In this document: one piece after another, positions 47,984 through 55,456 of the stretch
Position numbering within the stretch: the first letter of the stretch is position 1
How the letters are laid out: each line of letters opens with the position of its first letter
Source of the DNA: Bacteroidota bacterium
GTDB taxonomy: Bacteria > Bacteroidota > Bacteroidia > Palsa-948
Length of the DNA stretch: 55,456 bases
NCBI GenBank assembly: GCA_023251675.1
Contig: JAHEYJ010000003.1
Coordinates: 1 to 55,456 of the forward strand
Direction: 5' to 3'
Made by a program: the position numbers and the translations under genes
The notes under the pieces: generated by a model
Database searches by the model: none
Seen by the model: only the letters and a program-made list of their open reading frames with translations
What the model was told of the DNA's origin: nothing

Positions 47984-50900
47984 ATGGCACGAAAAATACG
48001 AAATGAGTTTTTTTCTTTGAGCATAGTACGCTTCCTGTTTACTTTTTCCTTTTTAATTTTTACTTTCTGCTTCTGTGACGCCCAACGCGGAAAAAGCGGC
48101 ACTCCTCCTGCCATAACTACTTCTACTGTTGTTAATGAATATACTTCACTCACTGCCAATGCAGCAGCGGGGGCAACCACTATTACGGTAGCCGCCAGTA
48201 CATTAAATGCTAACGGAAGATTTCCGGCAGTCCTTGCCGCCGGAGACCTTATCCTGATCATCCAGTTGCAGGGAGCAACGATCAGCGCCCGCGACTCCAA
48301 CCAGTGGGATCCTAACCAGGCCCCCAGAGACAGTTCCTGGGGCATGATCAACAATTACAGCAACTGCGGAAAATGGGAATTCGGAGAGGTGTATAGTGTG
48401 CCTAACGGGACATCTATCACGCTGGACTGTCAGTTGAAAAACAATTACACTGCAGGAGGCAAAGTCATCGTGGTCCGCGTTCCAAGATATGCATCATTAA
48501 CTATTAACAACGGCGGCACTATTACCTGCGATGCCTGGAACGGTACCATCGGAGGAATTTGTGCCATCGAAGTTCAGAATAACACAACCATAAATGCCGG
48601 CGGTTTCATAGATGCCACCGGAAAAGGATTCAGAGGAGGAAGTACGCATGTGCAAAATAATTCTTTTTGGAATCTAAATGAATCGGCAAAAAAAGATGAC
48701 TCCATGGGTGCTGAAAAAGGCGAAGGAGTTGTTGGTTACCAGGCGGCCGGTTATAATATTTATGGAGGAATGTACTGCAGAGGTGCCGGTGGGAATGCCG
48801 GCGGCGGCGGCGATGCACATAACTGCGGTGGCGGTGGCGGAGCAAATGCTGGTGATACTACACTTTGGAACGGACATGGAAATCCGGATAATTCGGTAGC
48901 AGGCTATTCAACTGCATGGGATCGTCAGTGGGTAAATTTTTCTGCGAACACTTCCTCCGGGGGAGGACAGGGAGGATATTCTTTTTCTGCCAGTGACCGC
49001 AACCCAACGACAACATCCCCGGGCAATACATCATGGGGAGGTGACAACCGCCATCCTTACGGAGGCCTTGGAGGAAGGCCCGTTGATTATTCAACAGGAA
49101 GATTATTTCTCGGCGGCGGCGGCGGATCAGGAGATCAGGATGACAATGACGGAGGTAAGGGTGGAAACGGAGGGGCATTAATTTACCTGATGAATTACGG
49201 AACTGTTTCCGGCGCAGGAACCATCCGTTCAAACGGGAACAACGGTTCTAATACAACCGGCGCAGGAATAGATGGAGCAGGTGGCGGAGGTGCAGGAGGA
49301 ACGATCGTAATAAATTCTGTCGGAACTTGTTCGACAAGCATAACGATAAATGCGAATGGTGGAATCGGAGGAACCCAGACCGTTAATACAATTACAACGA
49401 CTGAAGCTGAAGGTCCTGGAGGAGGAGGAGGAGGAGGGTATATTGCTGTATCATCAGGCACGCCAACCCGAACGGCAACCGGAGGGACAAACGGAACGAC
49501 CAATTCTCCGGGCGTAAATCCACAATTTCCCCCTAACGGTGCAACCAAAGGAGGAACAGGAAATAACAATGCAGTGGTAACAAACTTCGTCATCAATGCG
49601 CCGAATGTTACCATCTGCGCGGGACAAGCGGCAACACTTACAGCAACACTTACCGGAACAGTACCGCTGGGAACAACCATTGTTTGGTACGATGCACTTG
49701 TTGCGGGAAATGTAATCGGGAATGGAAGCCCGTTCATTACTCCGGTTCTTTCAGCCGGAACTTATACTTTTTATGTTGGTACTTGCCCCGGCACCTACCA
49801 TCAGCCGGTAATCGTCACTGCAACGTTGAACGGAATTATTTCAGCAGGGGCCGATGTAACGGTATGCAGTTCAGCCAGCACAACACTGAATGCTTCGGGC
49901 GCATCCACCTATACCTGGTCACCAACAACCGGGTTAAGCAATCCGAATATTTCTAACCCGGTTGCTACACCTGCTGCAACGACCACTTATATATGTTCGG
50001 CTACAACTTCCTGCGGGACTGCAAAAGATACAGTGGTGGTGAATGTAACTTCAAATGCTGTAGCTGGAATTTCAGGCAACACCACGATCTGTTCAGGCGG
50101 CACAACCACACTGACGGCCAGCGGAGGAGGAAATTATTCCTGGACAACAGGCTCTACCGGTTCTTCCATCACCGTTTCTCCTACCACTAATACCACTTAT
50201 TCTTTATTTGCCGGCAGCGGGGCCTGCGCTGATACAGCCAGTGTTACGGTGACCGTTTCAAGCGGGATCACCGCAAGTATTTCCGGCAACACCACCATTT
50301 GTCCGGGCAGCCCGACAACACTCACCGCAACCGGAGGAAGCAGTTATTCCTGGAGTACAACGTCCACGTCAGCTTCTATCACAGTTTCTCCAACTGCTAC
50401 TTCCACTTATTCGGTAATTGCATCCTCGGGTACCTGCGCCGATACAGCCAGCATCACACTTACCATTTCCAATAATATTACGGCAGTCATTACAGGCGCA
50501 ACAACCATTTGTACAGGAGGAAGCGCCATTCTGAACGCATCGGGAGGAAATAATTATTCGTGGACAACGGGTTCAACCGGTTCTACCATTACTGTATCAC
50601 CTACAACGAACACTACCTATTCTGTCATTGCCTCCTCCGGAACCTGTGCCGATACGGCAAGCGCAACGGTAACAGTTTCAAATGGGATCACAGCAAGCAT
50701 TTCAGGAAATACAACCATTTGCCCGGGCAGCCCGACAACACTCACTGCAACCGGAGGAAGCAGTTATTCGTGGAGTACTACTTCAACCGCAGCCCAAATA
50801 ACTGTATCACCAACTGCTACTTCAACTTATTCTGTTATTGCTTCATCGGGAACCTGCGCCGATACAACCAGCATCACAATTACAATTTCCAATAATGTTG

Positions 50901-52459
50901 CTGCAGCAATTTCCGGAGCAACCACTATTTGTTCAGGTGGCAGCATCACGTTAACTGCATCAGGAGGGAATAATTATTCTTGGACAACAGGCTCAACCGG
51001 TTCATCAATAACCGTTTCACCTACTGCAAATACAACCTACTCTGTCATTGCGTCTTCCGGGGCCTGTGCTGATACTGCGTCAGCCACAGTCACCGTTGCT
51101 TCCAACATCGTTGGAGCCATAGCAGGAAATCTGATCGTCTGTGGCGGCAGCAGCACAACGCTTACTGCAAATGGCGGAACGAATTATTCCTGGAGCAACG
51201 GTTCAACAGATGTGTCGATTATCGTTTCACCTACATCGAACACAACCTATTCTGTCATTGCTTCCTCCGGGGCATGTGCAGATACCGTTGCTTCCACCGT
51301 CACTTTTGTTTCGTCTGTTACCGCTTCCATTTCAGGGAACCTGACCGTATGCGCCGGAAGCAGTACAACACTGAACGCATCGGGTGGAACAAATTATTCC
51401 TGGAGCAATGGCAACACCAATGCGGTTATCTCTGTTTCACCTACCGGTGCAACTTCGTATTCAGTGATCGTTTCAACCGGTACGTGTGCTGATACAACCT
51501 CCGCTTCAGTAAATGTATTGCCCGTTCCAACTCCAAGCATGACCGCTACCAATCTTACGATCTGCGGAGGAAATCCTACAACGCTCTCTGCTAGCGGCGG
51601 AACCACCTATCAGTGGAGTAATGGCCAAACGACAGCGACAATTATAATAACACCCGGCAGCACAACTACCTATTCGGTTGTAGCCGGCAATGGAATTTGT
51701 ACCGGAACAACAAGTGTGACGGTGAATGTGCTTCCATCTCCAAATGCAGTCATTAATGGTAATCTGAATATATGCCAGGGATCTGCCGCATCACTTACCG
51801 CTTCCGGCGGAACATCCTATTCGTGGAGTACGGGTCAAACAACTGCCGGAATAAATCCATCTGCACCGGGATCCTATTCCGTTGTGGCGACAACAGGCTC
51901 CTGCTCCGATGCTGCCGTTGCCAATGTTGTGGTGCATCCATTACCGACTGCAACTGCTTTTTCAAATGTGCTTATTATCCAGGGACAAAGTACCAATCTC
52001 ACTGCGACAGGCGGGGTTTCCTATTTATGGACCAACAACATGACCGGAAGCAGCATTACGGTTTCACCGCAAACAACTACTTATTATTGTGTGACCGCAA
52101 CGGATGGTAACGGATGTTCCGACACGGCCTGCGTAACGGTTACCGTTGAACATTGCACGGGTACACTTTTTTTGCCCAATGCCTTTTCACCAAACGGTGA
52201 TGGAGACAACGACTCCCTGCAGATCTATTACAGGATTCCTCAATGCATTGAATCGCTCAAACTGATCATCTATAACCGTTGGGGAGAAAAAGTTTATGAA
52301 ACAAACGACCGTGCTTTCCGGTGGAGCGGAATTTACAATAGCGGACTTCTACAAAACACGATGGTTGGCGGACATGAAGTATATGCATACTACCTTGAGG
52401 TTAAAATGGTAGATGGCCAATCCATTTCCAAAAAAGGAAATATCAGCCTGTTGAAATAA
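47984..52459 (+). CDS. Large T9SS surface protein with Ig-like repeats, type B (CHU_C) domain
   Basis: The 1491-residue protein is exported through the type IX system and held outside the cell. It has a signal peptide (about 1-34), a Gly/Asn-rich region (about 180-540, strings such as GGGGAGGTIVINSVG typical of beta-helix adhesins), one PKD-like domain at about 605-688, ten tandem Ig/PKD-like units of about 70 residues (about 689-1390) and a C-terminal gliding-motility-associated sorting domain with NAFSPNGDGDNDSLQI, IYNRWGEKVYET and YYLEVKMVDG. The units alternate between two types (TGSTGSSITVSPTTNTTYS and TTSTSASITVSPTATSTYS), revealing dimer-wise duplication. A role in adhesion or polymer binding is inferred. 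Confidence 0.92.
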   Translation: MARKIRNEFFSLSIVRFLFTFSFLIFTFCFCDAQRGKSGTPPAITTSTVVNEYTSLTANAAAGATTITVAASTLNANGRFPAVLAAGDLILIIQLQGATISARDSNQWDPNQAPRDSSWGMINNYSNCGKWEFGEVYSVPNGTSITLDCQLKNNYTAGGKVIVVRVPRYASLTINNGGTITCDAWNGTIGGICAIEVQNNTTINAGGFIDATGKGFRGGSTHVQNNSFWNLNESAKKDDSMGAEKGEGVVGYQAAGYNIYGGMYCRGAGGNAGGGGDAHNCGGGGGANAGDTTLWNGHGNPDNSVAGYSTAWDRQWVNFSANTSSGGGQGGYSFSASDRNPTTTSPGNTSWGGDNRHPYGGLGGRPVDYSTGRLFLGGGGGSGDQDDNDGGKGGNGGALIYLMNYGTVSGAGTIRSNGNNGSNTTGAGIDGAGGGGAGGTIVINSVGTCSTSITINANGGIGGTQTVNTITTTEAEGPGGGGGGGYIAVSSGTPTRTATGGTNGTTNSPGVNPQFPPNGATKGGTGNNNAVVTNFVINAPNVTICAGQAATLTATLTGTVPLGTTIVWYDALVAGNVIGNGSPFITPVLSAGTYTFYVGTCPGTYHQPVIVTATLNGIISAGADVTVCSSASTTLNASGASTYTWSPTTGLSNPNISNPVATPAATTTYICSATTSCGTAKDTVVVNVTSNAVAGISGNTTICSGGTTTLTASGGGNYSWTTGSTGSSITVSPTTNTTYSLFAGSGACADTASVTVTVSSGITASISGNTTICPGSPTTLTATGGSSYSWSTTSTSASITVSPTATSTYSVIASSGTCADTASITLTISNNITAVITGATTICTGGSAILNASGGNNYSWTTGSTGSTITVSPTTNTTYSVIASSGTCADTASATVTVSNGITASISGNTTICPGSPTTLTATGGSSYSWSTTSTAAQITVSPTATSTYSVIASSGTCADTTSITITISNNVAAAISGATTICSGGSITLTASGGNNYSWTTGSTGSSITVSPTANTTYSVIASSGACADTASATVTVASNIVGAIAGNLIVCGGSSTTLTANGGTNYSWSNGSTDVSIIVSPTSNTTYSVIASSGACADTVASTVTFVSSVTASISGNLTVCAGSSTTLNASGGTNYSWSNGNTNAVISVSPTGATSYSVIVSTGTCADTTSASVNVLPVPTPSMTATNLTICGGNPTTLSASGGTTYQWSNGQTTATIIITPGSTTTYSVVAGNGICTGTTSVTVNVLPSPNAVINGNLNICQGSAASLTASGGTSYSWSTGQTTAGINPSAPGSYSVVATTGSCSDAAVANVVVHPLPTATAFSNVLIIQGQSTNLTATGGVSYLWTNNMTGSSITVSPQTTTYYCVTATDGNGCSDTACVTVTVEHCTGTLFLPNAFSPNGDGDNDSLQIYYRIPQCIESLKLIIYNRWGEKVYETNDRAFRWSGIYNSGLLQNTMVGGHEVYAYYLEVKMVDGQSISKKGNISLLK
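50048..52149. repeat. Tandem DNA repeat of about 210 bp, ten units
   Basis: Each unit codes for one Ig-like module; units 2 and 4 are nearly identical, and units 1, 3 and 5 are close to each other, so a 420-bp dimer was duplicated. Later units (6-10) have diverged more, with 68-71 residues each. Confidence 0.85.
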
Positions 52460-52573
52460 TTATCTCTTCGGTACGATTTTGGATATTGTTTGGTATACTT
52501 TTAAATCCAAATCAAAGTAACCAGCTCTTCAAAAACAATTTTACGACAGTTAAAACTTTCCAAAAAAGAATAT

Positions 52574-52996
52574 ATGGACAGAAGAAATTTTTTCAGGACA
52601 TCCTTTCTTGTAGGGGGATTAGGAGTGGCCGGCACTGTAGCTTTCCTGGAAAGTTGTAAAAAAAATAATACACCACCATCACCCCAGGGCCCTACAGTAA
52701 ATTTCACCCTTGACCTTACGCTGCCGGCAAACGCTTCCTTGAACAATCCCGGGGGATCTTTATCTTCCAACGGGGTAGTTATAGCCAATGTGGGCGGATC
52801 GTATATTGCCGTTGCGCAAAGCTGCACGCACAATGGCTGCAGTGTAGGATACAATTCCGGCGGCAATAATTTTGTTTGTCCCTGCCACAGTGGTGTTTTC
52901 GATACGAATGGAAATGTAGTTTCCGGGCCGCCGCCGGCGCCGCTTAAAAAATATTCGGCAGTTAAGAATGGAAATATTCTGACGATTTCCGGATAA
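52574..52996 (+). CDS. Rieske [2Fe-2S] domain lipoprotein
   Basis: The 140-residue product has a twin-arginine-type start (MDRRNFFRTSFLVGGLGVAG), a probable lipobox (LESC, Cys28), and a Rieske cluster: the pairs CTHNGC (about 83-88) and CPCHSG (about 98-103) bind the iron-sulfur centre. It would sit at the membrane after folding in the cytoplasm and carry electrons, as in cytochrome bc or arsenite oxidase small subunits. No partner oxidoreductase gene is adjacent, so the partner is unknown. Confidence 0.88.
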   Translation: MDRRNFFRTSFLVGGLGVAGTVAFLESCKKNNTPPSPQGPTVNFTLDLTLPANASLNNPGGSLSSNGVVIANVGGSYIAVAQSCTHNGCSVGYNSGGNNFVCPCHSGVFDTNGNVVSGPPPAPLKKYSAVKNGNILTISG

Positions 52997-53018
52997 CAAC
53001 AACAAAACTTTTTTTCAG

Positions 53019-54065
53019 TTATTCCCTTTCCCGGGAATAGGCCTTTAAAGGATTGGCTGAAATTTCTTTTTCGCCTTTTCGTGTTGAAAAAATATCACAG
53101 GCAAGATAGACTGCCGAACGAAAAGAGTTTTCGCTGGCTTTGTTCTGTCCTGCAATATCATAACCCACTCCATGGTCGGGCGAAGTGCGGACAACCGGAA
53201 GTCCTGCTGTGTAATTCACCCCTGAATCGAATGCCAGCGTTTTGAACGGCGCCAATCCCTGATCATGATACATGGCCAGTACGGCATCAAATTTCAAATG
53301 CATCGCCGTTCCGAAAAATCCATCGGCAGAATAGGGACCGAACACGGTGGCGCCTTCGGCCTTGGCTTTTGCAATGGCAGGAACAATTACCGCCTGTTCT
53401 TCTCCTCCCAACGTTCCGTTATCGCCGGCATGCGGGTTTAATCCGAGCACGGCAATTTTTGGTTTGCGAATGGCAAAATCCTCTGTTAGTGATTTGCTCA
53501 GCAGCTTTATTTTCTGAACAATTTTATCCTGGTTAATAAGCGCAGAAACATTTGCCAGCGGAACATGGCCCGTGACGACCCCAACCCGGAAATGATCCGA
53601 ACACATGAGCATGAGAGCGGTACTGTTAAAACGGGTTTCTAAATATTCGGTGTGTCCTTTGAACTGAAACTGTTCCGACTGAATATTATGTTTATTGACC
53701 GGGGCGGTAACCAGCACATCTATTTTTTTTTGCTCCAGCGCTTCGCAGGCGGCATCGATGGATTTCACTGCAAACTTCCCTGCCATCTCCGTTGATTTTC
53801 CAAATTCAATGTTTACTTCTTCTTCATATACGTTGCAGATATTGAATTGCTTGGGCAACGACTGCTCGGCACTTCTGACCTGGTTGAAACGCATATCCAG
53901 ATTCAATACCTTACGGTGATAGGAAAATGTTTTCTGAGAGCCGAAAAGGACAGGCGTACATACTTCAAGCATGGAAGGATCAAAAAATGTTTTAATGATC
54001 ACTTCAAGCCCGATCCCGTTCAGGTCACCTTGTGTTATTCCTACCTTTATTTTTTCTGAAGACAT
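53019..54065 (-). CDS. pdxA: 4-hydroxythreonine-4-phosphate dehydrogenase
   Basis: PdxA oxidises 4-phosphohydroxy-L-threonine during pyridoxal phosphate synthesis. From the start at 54065 (MSSEKIKVGITQGDLNGIG) it has 348 residues with the expected marks: GDLNGIGLEVIIKTF, TAPVNKHNIQ, the metal-binding histidine in FKGHTEYLETR (about 132-142), GLNPHAGDNGTLG, AMYHDQGLAPFK with the second histidine and PVVRTSPDHGVGYDIAG near the end. The frame from 54092 adds nine residues and is less likely. No other vitamin B6 gene is adjacent. The nearby aminopeptidase is probably unrelated. Confidence 0.93.
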   Translation of the reverse strand: MSSEKIKVGITQGDLNGIGLEVIIKTFFDPSMLEVCTPVLFGSQKTFSYHRKVLNLDMRFNQVRSAEQSLPKQFNICNVYEEEVNIEFGKSTEMAGKFAVKSIDAACEALEQKKIDVLVTAPVNKHNIQSEQFQFKGHTEYLETRFNSTALMLMCSDHFRVGVVTGHVPLANVSALINQDKIVQKIKLLSKSLTEDFAIRKPKIAVLGLNPHAGDNGTLGGEEQAVIVPAIAKAKAEGATVFGPYSADGFFGTAMHLKFDAVLAMYHDQGLAPFKTLAFDSGVNYTAGLPVVRTSPDHGVGYDIAGQNKASENSFRSAVYLACDIFSTRKGEKEISANPLKAYSRERE

Positions 54066-54163
54066 ATTTTTTGAATATCGAATACGGAACAAGGAATGAT
54101 GAATACTGAAATTTTATTTTATTTCAACATTCATTATTTTTTGTTCGCTATTCATGATTATAA

Positions 54164-55456
54164 TTAATAATTTTTAAGAAAATCAAATAGAAGACGAACC
54201 CCTGTACCGGTACCGCCTTTTCCCCTATAGGAATCTTTTGTATGTAAAAAAGCGGGCCCTGCAATATCCAGGTGAATCCATGGATAATCGGTGAAACGTG
54301 CCAGGAATTTTCCAGCGGTAATCGCTCCGCCGAAAGGGCCGCCGATATTTTTCATGTCGGCAATATCCGATTTAATAAGTTCATCGTATTCCTCCCAGAA
54401 AGGAAATTCGGCTATTCGCTCGTAAACTTTATTTCCGCTGTTCTTTAATTTATTCTTTTGTGATTCGCCGGCTGTTCCCATTGCTACAATTCCAAGAGGG
54501 CCTACAGCGGCGGCGGCTGCACCGGTAAGCGTTGCCAGGTCGATCACCAGTTCAGGAGAATATTGTTTTGCCCACGAAAGTGCATCGGCCAGGATCATTC
54601 TTCCTTCCGCATCGGCATTTAACATCTCTACCATCTGCCCGTCATGCATTTTTATCACATCTCCCGGCGCATAGGCATTTCCTCCCGGACGGTTATCCGT
54701 TGAAGGCACCAATCCGATCACATGCATGGGAAGTTTTGCTTTTGCAACGGCATACATCGCTCCGCCTACAGCGGCAGCGCCTGCCATGTCGCACTTCATA
54801 TAATCCATTGAATTCCCGGTTGGCTTCAGGCTCAATCCACCGGTATCATACACCACTCCTTTTCCGACAAGCACAACCGGTTTTTTATTTTTCACCCGTT
54901 TGGGTTTCCATTCCATTATCGTAAATGTCGGCGGATCAATGCTTCCTAAATTAACCGCGAGCAGCCCTCCCATTTTAAGCGATTGAATTTTTGCTTTATC
55001 AAACACCGTAACCTTAAAACCCGCTTCTTTTCCAAGCTGAAGAAATTCTTTGGCAAGCTGCGTGGCATTGAGCGTGCTCACCGGTTCGTTGACAAGCGTT
55101 TTTGCTCGTGCAACTGCGTCAACTGTTATTTGTATTTGTTCTACTTCTTTTACATTTACTTTTTTACTGCTGATATAAATACTTTTAAGTGTATTGCTTT
55201 CTTTCAGCACATCTTTCGTTTTGTATTTAATAAACTGGTAATTACCCAGTGCAATCCCTTCCGTTAATGCCAGCGTTGATTTTGTGTCGCCAATTGCATC
55301 TACAACCACAACCGATTCTTTTTTCGCTTCGTTGAGCAGCATCGCAATTTTATCTCCTGTTTTTCTGCAGGCTTCGAGGGTAGGCGATTCTTTATCTTTT
55401 TTATCCAGAACAGATAAAATGACCAGGCGCCTCAGCTGATTAATGACAACTAATTT
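54164..55456 (-). CDS. pepA: Leucyl aminopeptidase M17, 5' end beyond the window
   Basis: The frame is open from the window edge to the stop at 54164. The 430 residues visible have the M17 catalytic domain: LVGKGVVYDTGGLSLKPT with the metal-binding lysine and aspartate, KCDMAGAAAVGGAM, the signature LNADAEGRMILADAL (normally NTDAEGRL, with Ala in place of Thr), and DLATLTGAAAAAVG. It cleaves N-terminal residues in the cytoplasm with two divalent metals. The N-terminal regulatory domain is only partly included. The internal Met at 55342 is not the start. Confidence 0.9.
   Translation of the reverse strand, partial: KLVVINQLRRLVILSVLDKKDKESPTLEACRKTGDKIAMLLNEAKKESVVVVDAIGDTKSTLALTEGIALGNYQFIKYKTKDVLKESNTLKSIYISSKKVNVKEVEQIQITVDAVARAKTLVNEPVSTLNATQLAKEFLQLGKEAGFKVTVFDKAKIQSLKMGGLLAVNLGSIDPPTFTIMEWKPKRVKNKKPVVLVGKGVVYDTGGLSLKPTGNSMDYMKCDMAGAAAVGGAMYAVAKAKLPMHVIGLVPSTDNRPGGNAYAPGDVIKMHDGQMVEMLNADAEGRMILADALSWAKQYSPELVIDLATLTGAAAAAVGPLGIVAMGTAGESQKNKLKNSGNKVYERIAEFPFWEEYDELIKSDIADMKNIGGPFGGAITAGKFLARFTDYPWIHLDIAGPAFLHTKDSYRGKGGTGTGVRLLFDFLKNY

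Noticed and set aside
49195-49737. 180-codon minus-strand frame in the surface-protein gene
   Set aside because: It is the antisense of Gly-rich codons (a Pro-rich shadow) and overlaps a well supported gene.

Overview
The window is a piece of a Bacteroidota chromosome. The evidence is a gliding-motility-type (CHU_C) type IX secretion sorting domain and a type A T9SS sorting domain, perfect Bacteroidota promoters (TTTG-N19-TAnnTTTG), FtsK followed by LolA, a DUF2795 protein, and many short interspersed palindromic repeats of the kind these genomes carry. Calls come from reading the sequence; no database search was possible.

Positions 1 to about 14,560 are an AT-rich accessory island. It opens with the 3' end of an IS3-type transposase and a beheaded tyrosine recombinase. 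Next come two convergent genes (a pentapeptide-repeat protein and a PLP aminotransferase) bounded by inverted copies of a 23-bp repeat. From 3.7 to 13 kb a minus-strand cluster looks like a mobilizable element: relaxase, MobC-like accessory protein, VirD4/TraG-type coupling protein, membrane proteins, small orphan proteins, a full tyrosine integrase and an excisionase-like gene. No mating-pair-formation (VirB4-type) genes are visible. Two genes of 42 and 52 codons sit in this cluster. The island ends at a tRNA-Val(TAC) 5' half cut just after the anticodon loop. The most novel signal is a C-terminal tail, R-x-x-[DE]-[VIL]-x-x-[IVLM]-[RK], shared by the relaxase, the integrase and four small proteins and always 19-23 residues from the end.

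From 14.7 kb on the genes are mostly core. 14.7-25.9 kb: isoaspartyl peptidase, methyltransferase, a lone ABC ATPase, cobalamin adenosyltransferase, DUF2795, ftsK-lolA, a T9SS cargo protein, a SWIB protein and an O-methyltransferase. 27-40 kb: a beta-oxidation region (fadE, fadA, a FadN-type fusion and an acyl-CoA ligase) interrupted by an SDR, a phosphoesterase, an IVP-like gene and an AAA/DUF4143 gene. The AAA/DUF4143 gene seems to have been inserted with duplication of the fadN 3' end. 40-48 kb: an AAA protein, a possibly frameshifted lipoprotein pair, and an arginine cluster (argS, arginase, arginine decarboxylase). 48-55.5 kb: a 1491-residue surface protein with Ig-like repeats, a Rieske lipoprotein, pdxA and a truncated leucyl aminopeptidase.

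A second theme is the activity of short repeats. argS carries three different repeat-derived in-frame inserts, a methyltransferase carries one, a tRNA-like copy has an 18-bp palindrome in its D-arm, the lolA 3' end is amplified in tandem, and a 111-bp hairpin element abuts the acyl-CoA ligase stop codon.
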